Source of the DNA: Varanus komodoensis
Lineage: Eukaryota; Chordata; Lepidosauria; Squamata; Varanidae
Assembly: GCF_004798865.1 (NCBI RefSeq)
Contig: NW_025335268.1
Location: 110,843,027 to 110,907,026, forward strand
DNA: 64,000 nucleotides
Reading direction: 5' to 3'
Part shown: one piece after another, positions 10,663-22,309 of the stretch
Numbering within the stretch: the first letter of the stretch is position 1
Layout of the letters: each line of letters begins with the position of its first letter
Position numbers and translations under genes: made by a program
Notes under the pieces: model-generated
Database searches by the model: none
Told to the model about the DNA's origin: nothing
The model's input: the letters and a program-made list of their open reading frames with translations, nothing else

Positions 10663-11679
10663 ACACAGCTGTGGTACAGTTGTGGTAAAGGACTGCTTTA
10701 TTCCTTTGTCATTCATGGTTCACCCTTCAGTGCCGATGATGATTGACTGCAAGAGTGTGACAAAGCTCCTTTATAAATTAAATATACTCCTTTGTGAAAT
10801 AAATATATTCCAATGTGAAATAAATAAATAAGCATTTTATTATTTGGGTTTGGGTGAGGGTTTAATACAGATTAGTGATAGGAAATAGTGACATAAAACA
10901 CAAGACAAAATCTGAGGTGTTCAGGAAGTGTACCAATTATTAAAGTGGTTAAAGACGGAACATTTACTTTTACAAACATGCTACATTTTTTCTCCCTTAG
11001 AGCCCTTTTATTGATTGTCAGGTAAGAGAGGACTGATTTTTATAGAGATCTTTTGCATTGTGTACCAAAGATCTGATTGATAAACTGGCAGCTTAGAATC
11101 CCAAAGCATTAGAATCCCTAACTCTGAGCACACTGAGTGATGGAACAAAAGCACATCAGTTTTGTCATGGCCAAGGACGGCAGAGGAAATCCTGTGGCCA
11201 TGGATTACTTCTGTTGGATTTCTCTTTCCTGCCAGTATATTATCAATCCTTCATCATATTTGGGGTACTAGTCATGGTGAAGAACATATATGGCAAAATT
11301 AACCCTGACACCCTATATTTTTCTCCTAATCTGTTTCTCTATTCCTTAGCAGTTGGCATTCTTTGTTTTGTTCTTCCATAACATCTTCACCACACCCAGA
11401 AATATGATGGTCCCAGAAGTGATTTAATAGAATAAGCATCTGGACATCACTGGACACTAACAGATTATTTCATGTTTTGCTGTGTTCCACTAGCACTAAA
11501 CACATTTCTCTTTTGGAAAGCATTTAATTATATTGCTATTTTAGATTGGTTTTTTCTTAGCATTGGCTTTCTTGATTCTGTCAAATGCTGGTTTTAATGC
11601 TGAGATATAGTTTATTATGTATTTAGCAATTTTACTGGGTAGATAATTCTTATGCTGCATTGTTTGTGTTTATTCTTCA
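10663..11679. other. Unassigned, AT-rich
   Basis: No coding, RNA or repeat motif recognised; AATAAATA runs near 10790-10830. Confidence 0.5.
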
Positions 11680-11875
11680 TACTTATCTCTCTCTTTTTTC
11701 CTGCAAAGAACCCAAAATGGCTTCCACATTCTCCTCTTCCCCATTTTATCCTCAGCACAATCCTGTGAGGTAGGTTAGACTAGTGACTGGCCTAAAATGA
11801 CCTAATGAGTTATATGACCAATTGGGGAAGAGAGTACAAAGCAATGCATTAACCACTATGCCACAGTGGGACTCT
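11680..11875 (-). mobile_element. tRNA-headed SINE with L2-like tail
   Basis: The plus strand shows, in reverse order, the core CACAATCCTGTGAGGTAGGT, GTGACTGGCCTAAAATGACC and the tRNA-like head CATTAACCACTATGCCACAG. It matches the family of the plus-strand copy at 31562-31812 (head GTGGTGTAGTGGTTAAGAG, core CCTACCTCACAGGGCTGT). The Pol III A-box region is at 11845-11870 on the minus strand. Moderately diverged. Confidence 0.75.
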
Positions 11876-13129
11876 GGTATAATTTTCCTTCAGTCTCACC
11901 ACTGGAAAAGAAAAGTGAGTTCAGAATCTTGTTATAAATCCCTACCTCTCTCCCTGAAAGGTGGAGAGAAGTGTAGATCCTTATGGAGACAAAATGGGAC
12001 CATCCATGCTCAAGACAGAAGTACAAGAATGTATTTTAAAAGAATAAGGGGATGGGGCCTGCCACAAACAGGTTAGTAAAGACTGAACTTACGAGCTGAG
12101 GTAGGAAGCAGTAAGGTGGGTAGGAAAGAGAACGGAACAAAGTACTGTAAAAAATGGCATGGTTGGCTGGTTAGAATCCTGAACAGGAACTTTCCTGTGG
12201 CAATATTTTGTTTCAAGTTCAACTTGAAAATAAATAACTTTGGAACTTCATGCATAGCTTTATTGAAGGCATGAAACAGAAGAAATTATCTATAGTTAAG
12301 AGCTGTAAAGCAATCTATAGACCATAGGATTTCTGAAAAATGTAGCAAAGGCCTAAATTATTGGGGTCAATTTGACATTTAGTAAGTCCATCTGCAGATA
12401 AATACCACTTATCAGCAATACTTTGTGTGCTATGAAGTATACTAAAGAAAGACAGTTAAATTGTGAATGCCCTATCTTTGAAGTCACAGGAAAAGAGCAA
12501 ATCTATTTGAATAGTGAAAAATCGCAAGTACATTAGAATGCCAGCTTGAATATCATTTTGGTAAAACCAGCAAGCATTGATTATTCACACTCTAACATGA
12601 ACTTTCATACAGAACTAGATGATGAGCAATAGTGTTATGGTTTCAAGAAAAAGGGGGTGCTGTTATATGTATATGGAAATGTATTTATTAAAAATAAAGT
12701 TAGATGTACTCCTTTTACCAGAACAACAACACTGACAAAGATAGCATTATTATTCTAACCTTGAATCTACCATTTGAGTTGAATATTGAAATCCTCAAAT
12801 TTATTAATTTATTTATTAAATTTATTGAAAGGCTGAAAAATATTTTTTAAAATACAATGTATGCAAATTAAATGCACTTTTTAACAATTGCTCCTGGACT
12901 ATGAAAAAAATAAAACGCAGAACAGTCTGCTCTGCTTGCTGGAACAGAAATGCTGCAGAATTCTCTTGGCCTTCCACGTAACACAACCCTAGTGTTGCAC
13001 ATACGACATATTGTTAGTAGGAAAATAAGATGGGAAATGGCATTTTTTCCTTCAAATTACCCTTGTAGGCTTGAATAGGCTTTTAGCTCTGCTGATTGTT
13101 TGATTCTTGCTTTACCATTGTTACATTGT
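11876..13129. other. Unassigned, AT-rich
   Basis: Nothing recognised in 1.25 kb; short ATTTATTAATTTATT runs near 12797-12830. Confidence 0.5.
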
Positions 13130-13452
13130 TCATAGCTAAACTGTGGAATTTATTATCAAAAGATGTAGTGATGGCCACCTACCTGGATAGGTTTAAAAGG
13201 GGATTCAACAAATTCATGGACCACAAGGGAATTACCATGAGTCATGATAGCTATATATCACTTCCAGTGTTAGACAAAGCATGCCTCTGAATACCAGTTG
13301 CTAGGATATATGAGCATATATAGAGGATGCTTCTGTACTCATTCCTTTTTTATGAACTTCTCCTAGGTATCTGGTTGGCCACTATGGGAACAGAATGCTG
13401 GATTCGACAAGACTGTGGTCTGATGTTGCAAGACTCTTCTTACATTATTAAC
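13130..13452 (+). mobile_element. CR1 LINE 3' end
   Basis: A 64-codon frame (13096-13290) includes LWNLLSKDVVMATYLDRFKR, GFNKFMDHKGITM and related residues. This matches the C-terminus of CR1 ORF2 (family WNSLPQEAVMATNLDGFKRGLDKFMED). It continues through the 3' region with CTCTGAATACCAGTTGCTAG, then ATCTGGTTGGCCACTATGGG and GAATGCTGGATTCGACAAGA. Only the last 320 bp are present. Confidence 0.85.
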
Positions 13453-13539
13453 TGTCACCAAAAGAAATGAGGAAATAATTTATACGTATAACACCAGCAC
13501 TTTCAAAGAATATATATACTCAAATTTCAATGAGCCAAG

Positions 13540-14222
13540 AATAAGGTGGTGAGGCTGCTGACAAGGACTGGCCGATATGAGCAGTCCTCTACCAACTTCA
13601 TTGACTACCAAATGAAATCTGGGCCCAATTCAAAATGTTAACATTGATATTTAAAGTCCTGAATGGCTTGGGGCTAGGTTATCTAAAAGCCACTTCCCAT
13701 ATGTGCCTACCTGGGCCCTAAGAGCATCATTTGAGTCCTTCTCAGAGGTCTCCCTCTGAAGGATATGAGGAGGGTGGCTACAAGAAGAAGGGCCTTCTTG
13801 ATAGTGGTACCCTGGCTCTAGAAAGAGCTCCCCAAAAAGGTTTTCCTGGCATCTTCTCTCTATTCTTTTTGGCACCAGACAAAGTCCTTTTTATTTACCC
13901 AACATTTTAATCGGTAAGATAATTTTAAAGATTTTCTCATATTTATTACATCCTGTGCTACTGTGGCATTATTAAGAACTGAGGTTATTGTGTGGTTCTT
14001 TCTTTGTTTGATCATTGTTATTCTATTGTTGTAATATAGTTGTTAATTTATATCATGTTTCATTATGTATATTGTTATTATTATATTCTGTAACCCTCCC
14101 AAAGAGCCATTTTTTGTACTTTGTATTTAATGGTAATTTATTATGTGCTATTGTATTTCATTGTATTTTATTGTGTTGTAAGCCGCCCCGAGGTTTCGGC
14201 AAGGGGCGGCATAGAAATGTTA

Positions 14223-14253
<31 letters not shown>

Positions 14254-14255
14254 TT
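13540..14255 (+). mobile_element. L2-clade LINE 3' end
   Basis: The sequence follows the C-terminal region of L2 ORF2: a decayed L-T-R-T-G-R-Y block, then AAAGTCCTGAATGGCTTGGG (family Y-K-A-L-N-G-L-G-P-G-Y), an RRAFSAVAP-like block and a GGCACCAGACAAAGTCCTTT segment. It ends in the L2 signature GTAAGCCGCCCCGAGGTTTC, GGGGCGGCATAGAAATG and a (TAA)n tail at 14221-14254. The same segment is intact in the element at 40046-43010. Confidence 0.85.
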
Positions 14256-14310
14256 TGACTAATGGGAGGGATAGAATTCTAACAAACAAACAAACAAACA
14301 AACAAAAAAA
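14221..14310. repeat. (TAA)n and (CAAA)n microsatellites
   Basis: The L2 tail has grown into an AAT/TAA array (14221-14254). It is followed 26 bases later by seven CAAA-type units ending in poly-A (14281-14310). Confidence 0.9.
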
Positions 14311-14544
14311 GTTATCCAAATATCGTATTTTAATACATAACTTCTCAGATTGTGTTTTGGCACAGGTGTATTTCTGCATTTTGTAATAAGGGGATGGTTT
14401 GCAGTTGCAGTTGGCAAATCAACTGAAGCTGATAGCACTTCTTCCTAGAAGAGTATGGCCAGAAATCACCAGTGCACATGCTGGGAACTTCTAGACCTGG
14501 TTTCTGCAATGAACTCTACATAGGGCTACTTTGTGCCTACTCCA

Positions 14545-15072
14545 GAAACTGCAACTAGTATAAATTATAGCAGTGAGACTGGTCTCTGGTGTATCATGGA
14601 GAGCCTATGTACCATTGATATCATCAATATTAAATTCTCTGCACTGGCTGATCATACATTTGGTACAAGGTGCTGGCAATTACTTTGAAAGCCCTTCATG
14701 ACCTGGGTCCAAAATACCTCCAGGAGAACCTTTGCCCATGTATTCTGCCATGTCCACTCCGGTCCTCTGGGGATCATATTCCAAATTTTGCTTCTATAAG
14801 ATTAATGTCAGCTACACAGAGGACTTTCTCAGAAGTTGCCTCTAAACTGTGGAATGGTTTGTCAGGAGAGATGTGTCTGATATCCCAGATTGCTACCTTT
14901 GAGAGGGAGCTAACAACATATCTCTTCTGACGGATTTTCCCAGATTAATTCCCAGATTTATTTAGTTTTATTAAATATGCTTGTTTTAGTCAATTTTTAA
15001 TCATTGCTGCTTTCAATCTCTTGTAAACCACCCACAGCCTATGGGAATGTGTGAAATCTAAAACTTAATAAA
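14545..15072 (+). mobile_element. L2-clade LINE 3' end, second subfamily
   Basis: The frame 14670-14930 reads LKALHDLGPKYLQENLCPC, CPLRSSGDHIPNF and KLWNGLSGEM. These correspond to L2 blocks Y-K-A-L-N-G-L-G-P-G-Y-L-Q-E, L-R-S-A and L-W-N-A-L-P. The tail is CTTGTAAACCACCCACAGCC, then ATGGGAATGTGTGAAATCTA and AATAAA. The tail differs from that at 14170-14250, so this is another subfamily. Confidence 0.8.
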
Positions 15073-16376
15073 ATTCTAAGGTAATTCTAGGAAAACTATT
15101 TAACTTATGAACTGCTTGTTGTTGATAATAATGACTATCCTCTGATGCTGCTCCTGTGCATTATTTAAATATTTAAAGTTTTGTTATTTTTACTTCAGGG
15201 AAAGATGAATTCTTTAAATTATATTAGCAAAACAGTTGTTTCCTAATATATCTGGAGCACTCTCCAGGAAAGTAACTTCCGATTTCTAAACCTCATAGCA
15301 GTGTTCATTACATATGTTGACATGAATATAAGGAAATATAAGGAACATAAGGTTTTTCAAGTAAAATATTGTAAGAAATAGAGTGGTTTTGAATGAAGTA
15401 AATTAATTGAACTTTTTGTCTTTGCAATTTTATATTACAATTTATAAATATTATTTATATTGCTATTTATAAATATCATTATATTTATACTATGATCATT
15501 ATTTCCCATATGAAAACAATTAACAATAATACTTTGTTCTTAATTTTAGATGCTGCTATTTTCTTTCCTCTGGTCCACCTCATCCCTTTAATGTATGGAG
15601 TTAATCTAGTCTTAAAAAGACACCAGTGCTGAAAAAAATATTCTGGGCAGGTTTGAGATAGGAACATATTGTTTGCATTAGCATCCACCTCCTATAGCTG
15701 GTATATGCAGAAGGAGTTCAGTGAGGCATTTCGCTGATGCTTTTTCTGATTGAGCTGCAGCCAATATGTAGCTCTTGAGACCCAAGGTTCATTTCCCAAT
15801 AATAATTGTTTCTATTTTGTAAGCAGCAGGTGTTCTTAGACAACCTTTCAAGGAGGACAATTCCCAAACTGAATTAAGAACAGTGCATGCAAATAGATGC
15901 TCTGTGCACAGTTCCTGATCTAATGCAGTGCCAGTCAAGAAATTAGCAATATTCCCATAAGCTGCCCTGTTGAAGAAACAGGGAAGGAGTTAGCCATTCC
16001 TCTAGTTCTTTCTCCTAGTTTTCCTATTAGTTATCCAAAAAGGGATAAAGACATGCATTCCTCTTCTCCTTTACTTGCATGAGCCTAAGGCATTGTGTCA
16101 CTCAAGGTACAGCAGCCAATGGTATCCATTTACTCTCTTCAATCAGGGTGCGTAATACTCAAGGTAAGCAGGTAATTTCGGCATGCAAGCAGAAAATCCC
16201 CCAACTGCTTCTCCTATTCTTTGGCAGTAAATATGCAATAGAAATAAATTAAATAGCTAATAATGAGCTTGTCCTTCATGATAACAGTTTGAGCTGGCTG
16301 CCTCATTCTGTCCAATGGCCAGGTTCGCATCTAGGTTTGTAGATGTTCCATGATCTTGCTAACCATACATTTTAGG
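15073..16376. other. Unassigned, AT-rich
   Basis: No gene or repeat family seen. Around 15430-15490 is a very AT-rich patch with repeated TTTATAAATAT words. Confidence 0.5.
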
Positions 16377-16781
16377 CAGTGCTTTTTTTGTGGGGGGGGG
16401 GGAGGTGCCGGAACTCACCTCTTGGGGTCACACTTTTACACTAAAAAAGATTTTCAATTCACCAACTTTTTTTGAAATGAAGAACTAATTTACCTTTTGC
16501 ACGTAGCCAGTCACTCTACACACACATAAACATAATGCTTGCTGCCAGCAGTAAGCACTCAGCGCGCGACCACACGACCGATCCCAAGCTGAGCAGTGTC
16601 CCAAGCTAAGCAGCACCCTCACAAGCAGCGCGGACACACATGCAGCCCACAGGCACCATTTTAATGCTTTTTGCTGCCGACCTGCTACACCTGACAGGGC
16701 GATTCACAATCACATGGAAAAATCCGTCAAAAAACGGTGCTGGAATGCTGTTCTGGTGCGTTCTATGAAAAAAAAGCCCTG
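16377..16781. mobile_element. Non-autonomous hAT DNA transposon (MITE), complete
   Basis: The 405-bp element starts CAGTGCTTTTTTTGTGGGGG and ends GAAAAAAAAGCCCTG, so the termini are inverted copies of CAGKGCTTTTTTT. The flanking octamers are ATTTTAGG (16369-16376) and GTTTTAGG (16782-16789), an 8-bp target duplication with one difference, which is diagnostic of hAT. The interior carries GGTGCCGGAACTCACCTCTT near the left end and a diverged inverted counterpart (GGTGCTGGAATGCTG) near the right. No transposase frame is present. One run of ten G near the left end marks local slippage. Confidence 0.9.
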
Positions 16782-18225
16782 GTTTTAGGTGGTCAAAGCA
16801 TTTGGCATGCCACATAAATGTCGAGCTGATCCAGGCTTGTTTCATGTCATGTCCAATCACATAGCAAACTATGGCAAGATGGGAAGGGAATGTTGTAACA
16901 GGCAGAGAAAATAAATTCTAATGAGTATATTGGGTAATGAGGGTTGGGGAGGAGCTCATCTTCACAACTATTTATTGATTTGCTTACATGCATGCATGCA
17001 TACACACACGCATATGTTCTTGTGTAGTTGACAAAACAGAGAATAAGCTACAATATTAAGATACAGTGAAGCATCTGAAATGCAACAAAAGCAGAAAATT
17101 GCACCCCTGAAAAATGCTTTTTAGCATTTGATAATTGCAGTTGATAATTATGCACAATTCTGTTCAGCCCTTAAAAACCTTTTTAATACAAATTAATTAA
17201 AAGTCTTCAGTGAATTAAAAAATGGGTTTTTTTGGGGGGGGGAGGGGGTTAACCAGATACTGAAAAGTTAATAAAGATGCAAGCTGAGTCTCTCTGGAGA
17301 TGATCTTTCACTGGCCCTTTCCCTCCTAGTAACCCACTTTACTTCCCTTAGCTAAGCCACGGAGACCAGGTCTTTGGCAATTCTGGGCAAGAAAGATGTC
17401 TTTCAGTTAAGCTGTTCCCAGCTATTAAGGGCTTTAAGCCAGCACTTTAAATGGGACCTGGAAATGGACTGAGAACTGGTGAAGAAAACACACTGGAATA
17501 ATATGATTGCAATACCATGCCCCATTGATCTCAGTCGTTCTGGAGTCTATCCACTTTGGCATGGTACTGAACCCAAACTGAGCTTTAGAAATCCAGGGCT
17601 CCATGGTTCCCATTGCCTGTCATAAGCAATCAAAAACAGGTTTGTCTATCGGTCAGAACTTAGGAACAATATCTCTTTATGAGGGATATCCCAAGGTCAG
17701 AAAAGTAAATATGGGGAAGGGATTGTGCTAGTCATCTCTGTATTTTGAATCTTTCTTTTTAAAAAGAGAACTGACAGTCTTTTTGATATCTTAGCAGAAT
17801 TGGATGAAAATAGCGGGTTGAGAAATATACTAATGAAACAGTAAATGGGATTAGTTTCTCAGGTTGTACCAGTTTACCTCGGTAGGTTCCAGTCTAAATC
17901 AATGCAATCATTTGGCTCTCTTCAGGTTGTTGATACTGCAAGAAATAAGACACTAGGTCACCATGCCAATCCGTACCTCCATCATTCTGAAACTCTCTTC
18001 CCAAGAAATTGATCAAAACTCAATTATTTTCTGATATTTCTGAAGCTCCAATATCTTTAAATTTTGGTATACTGTGGGTGGCGTGTATTTTGATAAAGGC
18101 ATTTGTTACACGTTAACTATTTGAGTTACCATTTATGTAATATATACCTATAACAAATGTGTTATGCTATCATTCTCTGTCCAAAGACTTCAAGATGCAA
18201 TTGACTATACATTTTAATCAGTAGT
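16782..18225. other. Unassigned
   Basis: Includes a short CATG/CA microsatellite (16988-17010) and a G-run (17236-17248). No gene or TE recognised in 1.4 kb. Confidence 0.5.
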
Positions 18226-18700
18226 ATTATTACATTAAATTTCTATACCACCCATAGCTCACTGAAGCTCTCTGGGTGGTTCACAATATCTGTCACCCAT
18301 TCAGGCATTTAACAATTATTTTGGGAGATGAATTTTTAAGTATTCCAATGGGACATGATTTTAAAGGAGGGATATTTATTTGTAATTTTAAGGTTTATGC
18401 TTTATTTTGGGGTTTTATATATTCATATAGTTTTTAATATTTATTAATTCTATTTTTCCTATTTCCGTTTTAATCCTGTTAAATTTATTTACTGATTTTA
18501 TTGTTGTTATTATTGGTTTTCCAGTAAATGTTATATTGTGTTTGTATTGTTTTATATTGTTGAATTTTAATATATTGTAAGCTGCCCAGAGAGCCTGTGG
18601 TTAGTGGGGTGGCATATAAATTGAATAAAATAAATACATCCAGATTTCAACCAAGCCCTATCTGGCTTAGCTTCCAAGATTAGACAGGATATTTGTTAAT
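18226..18700 (-). mobile_element. 5S rRNA-derived SINE, split by a nested L2
   Basis: The left part (18226-18300) is a minus-strand L2-type tail (TTTCTATACCACCCATAGCT). The right part (18639-18700) holds CAACCAAGCCCTATCTGGCT and TAGCTTCCAAGATTAGACAG. Reverse-complemented, the right part reads TAATCTTGGAAGCTAAGCCA, which matches the internal promoter region of 5S rRNA (GATCTCGGAAGCTAAGCAGG). The same two parts are contiguous in the copy at 32712-32836, so the intervening 335 bp were inserted later. Confidence 0.75.
18305..18636 (+). mobile_element. L2-clade LINE 3' end nested in the 5S-derived SINE
   Basis: It ends with TTGTAAGCTGCCCAGAGAGC, a GGGTGGCATATAAATTG block and AATAAAATAAAT. The similar words CATTCAGGC (left edge) and CATCCAGAT (right edge) could be a diverged target duplication. 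Upstream 3' UTR is very AT-rich. Confidence 0.7.
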
Positions 18701-19181
18701 TATCTTGCGAATCTCGAGCAAACTAAAATTAAACAAGAAAATCAGAAATTTAATACTCTCAGAAATATGCAAATCCCATTTCCCAGAAGAATTATTCTTG
18801 AGTATAAAATGTTTACAATGTTAATAATGAAATATATCTGGGCTCTGTACACCACCACATTGCAGTGAGGATGGATGTTTTTCTCCATCTCTGGATAAAG
18901 AAGAGGCCACAATAACTGCTATGATCATTTAACAGTAATCACAAAGATCTTGTCAGCAATTTATTGAAGAGATTTAAGAAAAGCCACTGGGTAAATTTTT
19001 GGAATACCTTGACGCAGGATCTATGTCAGAAGTGAGTTGAGTAGAACTTGTCAGGTGACACGGTTTGAGTATCAGCTGGATCTCTTTGACATAGCAGAGA
19101 AATTCACACTTGTCAGAACGATACTTCTCAGAAACAGTCTTCCTATAACCCTGTTTATGCCAGTTCTAGACTTAATTATAC
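18701..19181. other. Unassigned
   Basis: Nothing recognised. Confidence 0.5.
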
Positions 19182-19222
19182 AGGAAGAGCCTTGCTGGAT
19201 CAGAGCAAAGGTCCATTCTTTT
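19182..19222 (-). mobile_element. CR1 3'-terminal fragment
   Basis: AGGAAGAGCCTTGCTGGATC followed by AGAGCAAAGGTCCA is the reverse complement of the CR1 3' end (GGACCTTTGCTCTGATCCAG...). Only about 40 bp remains. Confidence 0.6.
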
Positions 19223-19324
19223 TTATTGCTTTAAAAAAAAGGAATTGTTAGAAGTTGACAACTCAACTTAAAAATGGCTTAGTTTTGAAGCCAGCACTAA
19301 CCATGTGTATCTGCAGGGAAGTTT

Positions 19325-19410
19325 TATATATTTGCATTTCTATACTGCCAATAGCCAAAGCTCTCTTTGGGCAGTTTCCAGAAGAGTAAAAGACTTAAAA
19401 ATACAATGTA
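19325..19410 (-). mobile_element. L2-like 3' tail
   Basis: TTTGCATTTCTATACTGCCA, then ATAGCCAAAGCTCTCTTTGG, is a minus-strand L2 tail. With the plus-strand tail at 19572-19618 it forms an imperfect inverted pair. Confidence 0.6.
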
Positions 19411-19571
19411 GAACATAATGCAATGGATGTTTCTGGGACGCATTTTTAAAACAACATTCTTAGCAATACAGCATGCTTAGCAAGATTTTACATACTTTGG
19501 CTCAGTCATCAATTGAAAGGGAGACAGCAGCCAATAAATTCAAAGAAACCTGAGACCTGAAAAGGCAACAT

Positions 19572-19620
19572 GGAGTCTTGGCTATTGGGTGGTATAAAAT
19601 GAAATAAATAAACAAATACT
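19572..19620 (+). mobile_element. L2-like 3' tail
   Basis: TCTTGGCTATTGGGTGGTAT, then AAAATGAAATAAATAAAC, is an L2 tail. It is joined directly to the BovB fragment that follows. Confidence 0.6.
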
Positions 19621-19624
19621 GAAA

Positions 19625-20078
19625 GAACTAGAAAATCAAGTGTAAGGATGTTTCACTGGAGACCAAGATCAAGGTCATCCAAATTATTGTATTCCCAGTC
19701 ACAATACATGGGTGTGAAAGCTGGGTAGTAAACAAAGCAGACAGGAAGAAAATTTATGTGTCCAAAACATGGCACTGAAGAAGAGTTTGAGAATACTTTG
19801 GACTGACAGAAAGATGAACAAGTGGGTCATAGATCAAATCCAGCCAGAACTTTCCCTAGACGTAAAAATGACAAAACTGCCATCATACTTTGAGTACATC
19901 TATGTATGTAGATATTAATGCTAGGTAAATTCAAAGGCAACAGATAAAAGAGAAGTCCAAATTTGAGATGGGACTGAAGATATAAAGGAAATTGCAGCCT
20001 TTTGCTGAGCAAGAGCATTTTGGTAGGGTTTCATTCATACAGTCACCATATGTTGGAGACAACTTGATGGCAAATAAG
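19625..20078 (+). mobile_element. BovB (RTE-clade) LINE, C-terminal end of ORF2
   Basis: Translated blocks follow the BovB C-terminus: KVIQIIVFPVTIHGCESWV, then NKADRKK, a degraded W-C-W-R-R region, LTERMNKWVIDQIQPELSLD and VKMTKLPSYF. The 3' end reads CAGTCACCATATGTTGGAGA, then CAACTTGATGGCAA, the usual RTE-BovB terminal motif (GTCGCCATGAGTCGGAATCGACTCGATGGCAA). Several frame breaks, and only about 450 bp of a roughly 3-kb element. A second copy on the other strand is at 24790-25330. Confidence 0.8.
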
Positions 20079-22309
20079 AGCAGCTGCAAGACCAGTCCAA
20101 GATTTTTGGCTGCTTGAGGCAAATGACACCCCTGCAATTCCACATGCAGAAACCACAATGTTATTCCACCATCCTTTTTATTGTATTTTTTCCTGTAATA
20201 TCACCATTCTTGGTGGTTTGTCGGACTGTCTGTGTGTTTGCTTGCTTGCTTGCTTATTTTGCTATGTCTCCCAAAGCCAACTGCTCCAGAAGCAAAGTTC
20301 TTTGACATTTCCATTGTCCATGTTCAGAAGACCTGTCATCTTTCCCGATTCATGTTCTCCAAAAATTACCAGCTGGTCTTCCTTAGCAAATTGTGTAAGC
20401 TGCTTAAAATGGGGCAAGACCAAAGTGATGGTGACAAAAATAATAGGATTAATTTGTGGGTCACTGGATGCAGTGGCATTGACATTGTTCAGCTTGTTCC
20501 TTTTTAATGAAGTTGTACTTTTTGTTTTCTCAGTTCCAGAAGGCTGAGTGCTTTTATACATGAATGATGACAGCTATTGCATGTGTTAAAAAAAGCAGCT
20601 GTGCTAAAAGCTAGCTTTTTCCTTTCATATGCTGCAGAATGTACCTTTTTGATATGCTGAGTTAGCAATCTAGGAAGCAGTATTCATTTCAGCTTCTTTT
20701 GCTTAGATAAACATATCTAAAGGCTAAAATGTTGCAATTATAGAGGTCCCCACTGTACTTTTGGCTGGTGATCATTATTTCCTGAATCCCAGGTAGTAGC
20801 CAAAGGATAGGTGCTATTTGTAACTCTCTCTCTCTCATTCTCTCCCCCACCCCCCACACATCTCTTTGTGTGTGTAGCACATACGGGAAGCGTGCCCAAC
20901 TGGATCAAAGCTGGTCTTCAGCTCACAGCAGCCCCAGTCAGCATAGGCATGGCTATGAATCCCAGGATCTGCATTTTACACATTTGCACTGTACCTCAGT
21001 TCTATTTAGTTATCATTCTTGTACTGTAGCTTTTAACATTGTATATTGTATTTTAGCATCTTGTATTCTATAATTCCAATTGTTTCAAATGGCACAAAGA
21101 TGTTTTTATTTGGGCAGTACAGAAATGTGAAAACAGAGTAATAAAAAAGGCCAAAATAACTGGAGGATACCAGTTTGGAAAAGGTTGTGGATACCAGGTT
21201 GTATAGGATATAATGCTCGGATATAATGCAACACTGCCTTTTCATAGCAGGTTGCCCTTTGAAAATTCAACAGCCATTCCTAACTATTTTCCTTAGTTTC
21301 ATTTCAAACTCATCATTTCCTCTGAAGGCTGGAAGCAGAGCATAATTCCAAAAGTAAGCAATCCTTTTATTAGCAAGTCTGAAGGTTAATTATTGAGACT
21401 TTCTAAAATAATACTTTTTAAAACCGGTATAGTACTTGCCTCTGTGTTACCTTACCTCAAACCCAAAGTAGTACATTCCAGAACAAAATCCATCTTTGTA
21501 TCTGTTTGCATTATCTCTTATATGTCACATAAAATAAACTCTGAAATGAAAATTAGGATAATAATGTATTTTAAAAACATGAACGTTTATTATTTTATGG
21601 GTTTATTATAGATGGCAGAAGTCCAATATGTCCAGCAATCAACCAACTGGACTGCCATAACCACAGTGCCCACATAAATGGAGCCCAGCTGCTTAATTTA
21701 GAGGAATGTGCCCAGCACATTCATAGTTCAATTCACAGTACACGCACACACACACACTACAGGGTCACACCAGGACCCATTCAGTTTTAAGTGAGTCACA
21801 ATAAAAATAAAGGCTCCACTAGCATCAGCTTCAATATTCTATTGATTGCACAAATGACACTTGCAATCATTGTTTGAATGATCTACCTGACATCTCACCT
21901 TATCACACCTTCATGATACAATTGCCACAGATGCAGCAAGTTAAAAAGTACTGAAAATTAACTAATTTATACTTTCTAACTCCAAGCTGTGGAGCAACAT
22001 ATCAAATATTGCTTTCAAATTCTGGAAAAATGACTGGTGTACTTTATCCAGGTTTGTTGTGTAGATGTGCCTTTCATATGGTAAGTAAAATTCTGAGCAG
22101 AGGTTTAAAAGTTAGATAGGGGTTTCTAGTCCATGAAAGCTTAAGGCAGCAGTTGCTGGCAAAAATTGTTTTGCACATTTTCAGCTTCCCTGGGAAGATA
22201 GAATGTTGCCAGCACTCCAGTGTTTTGAGAGGAATTCCAGTGTTCCTGTTAGCATTCCAATAGTGAGGGATGGGTAACAGGGAACTGTAAAGTAAGATAA
22301 GATTAAGGT
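20079..22309. other. Unassigned 2.2 kb
   Basis: Contains a GCTT microsatellite (20237-20256), a CT-rich patch (20822-20848) and a short CA run (21742-21757). The open minus-strand frame 20262-20561 (99 codons; internal residues QLTQFAKEDQLVIFGEHESG) is not like any family I know and is flanked by repeat-like DNA. No other gene or TE was recognised. Confidence 0.45.
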
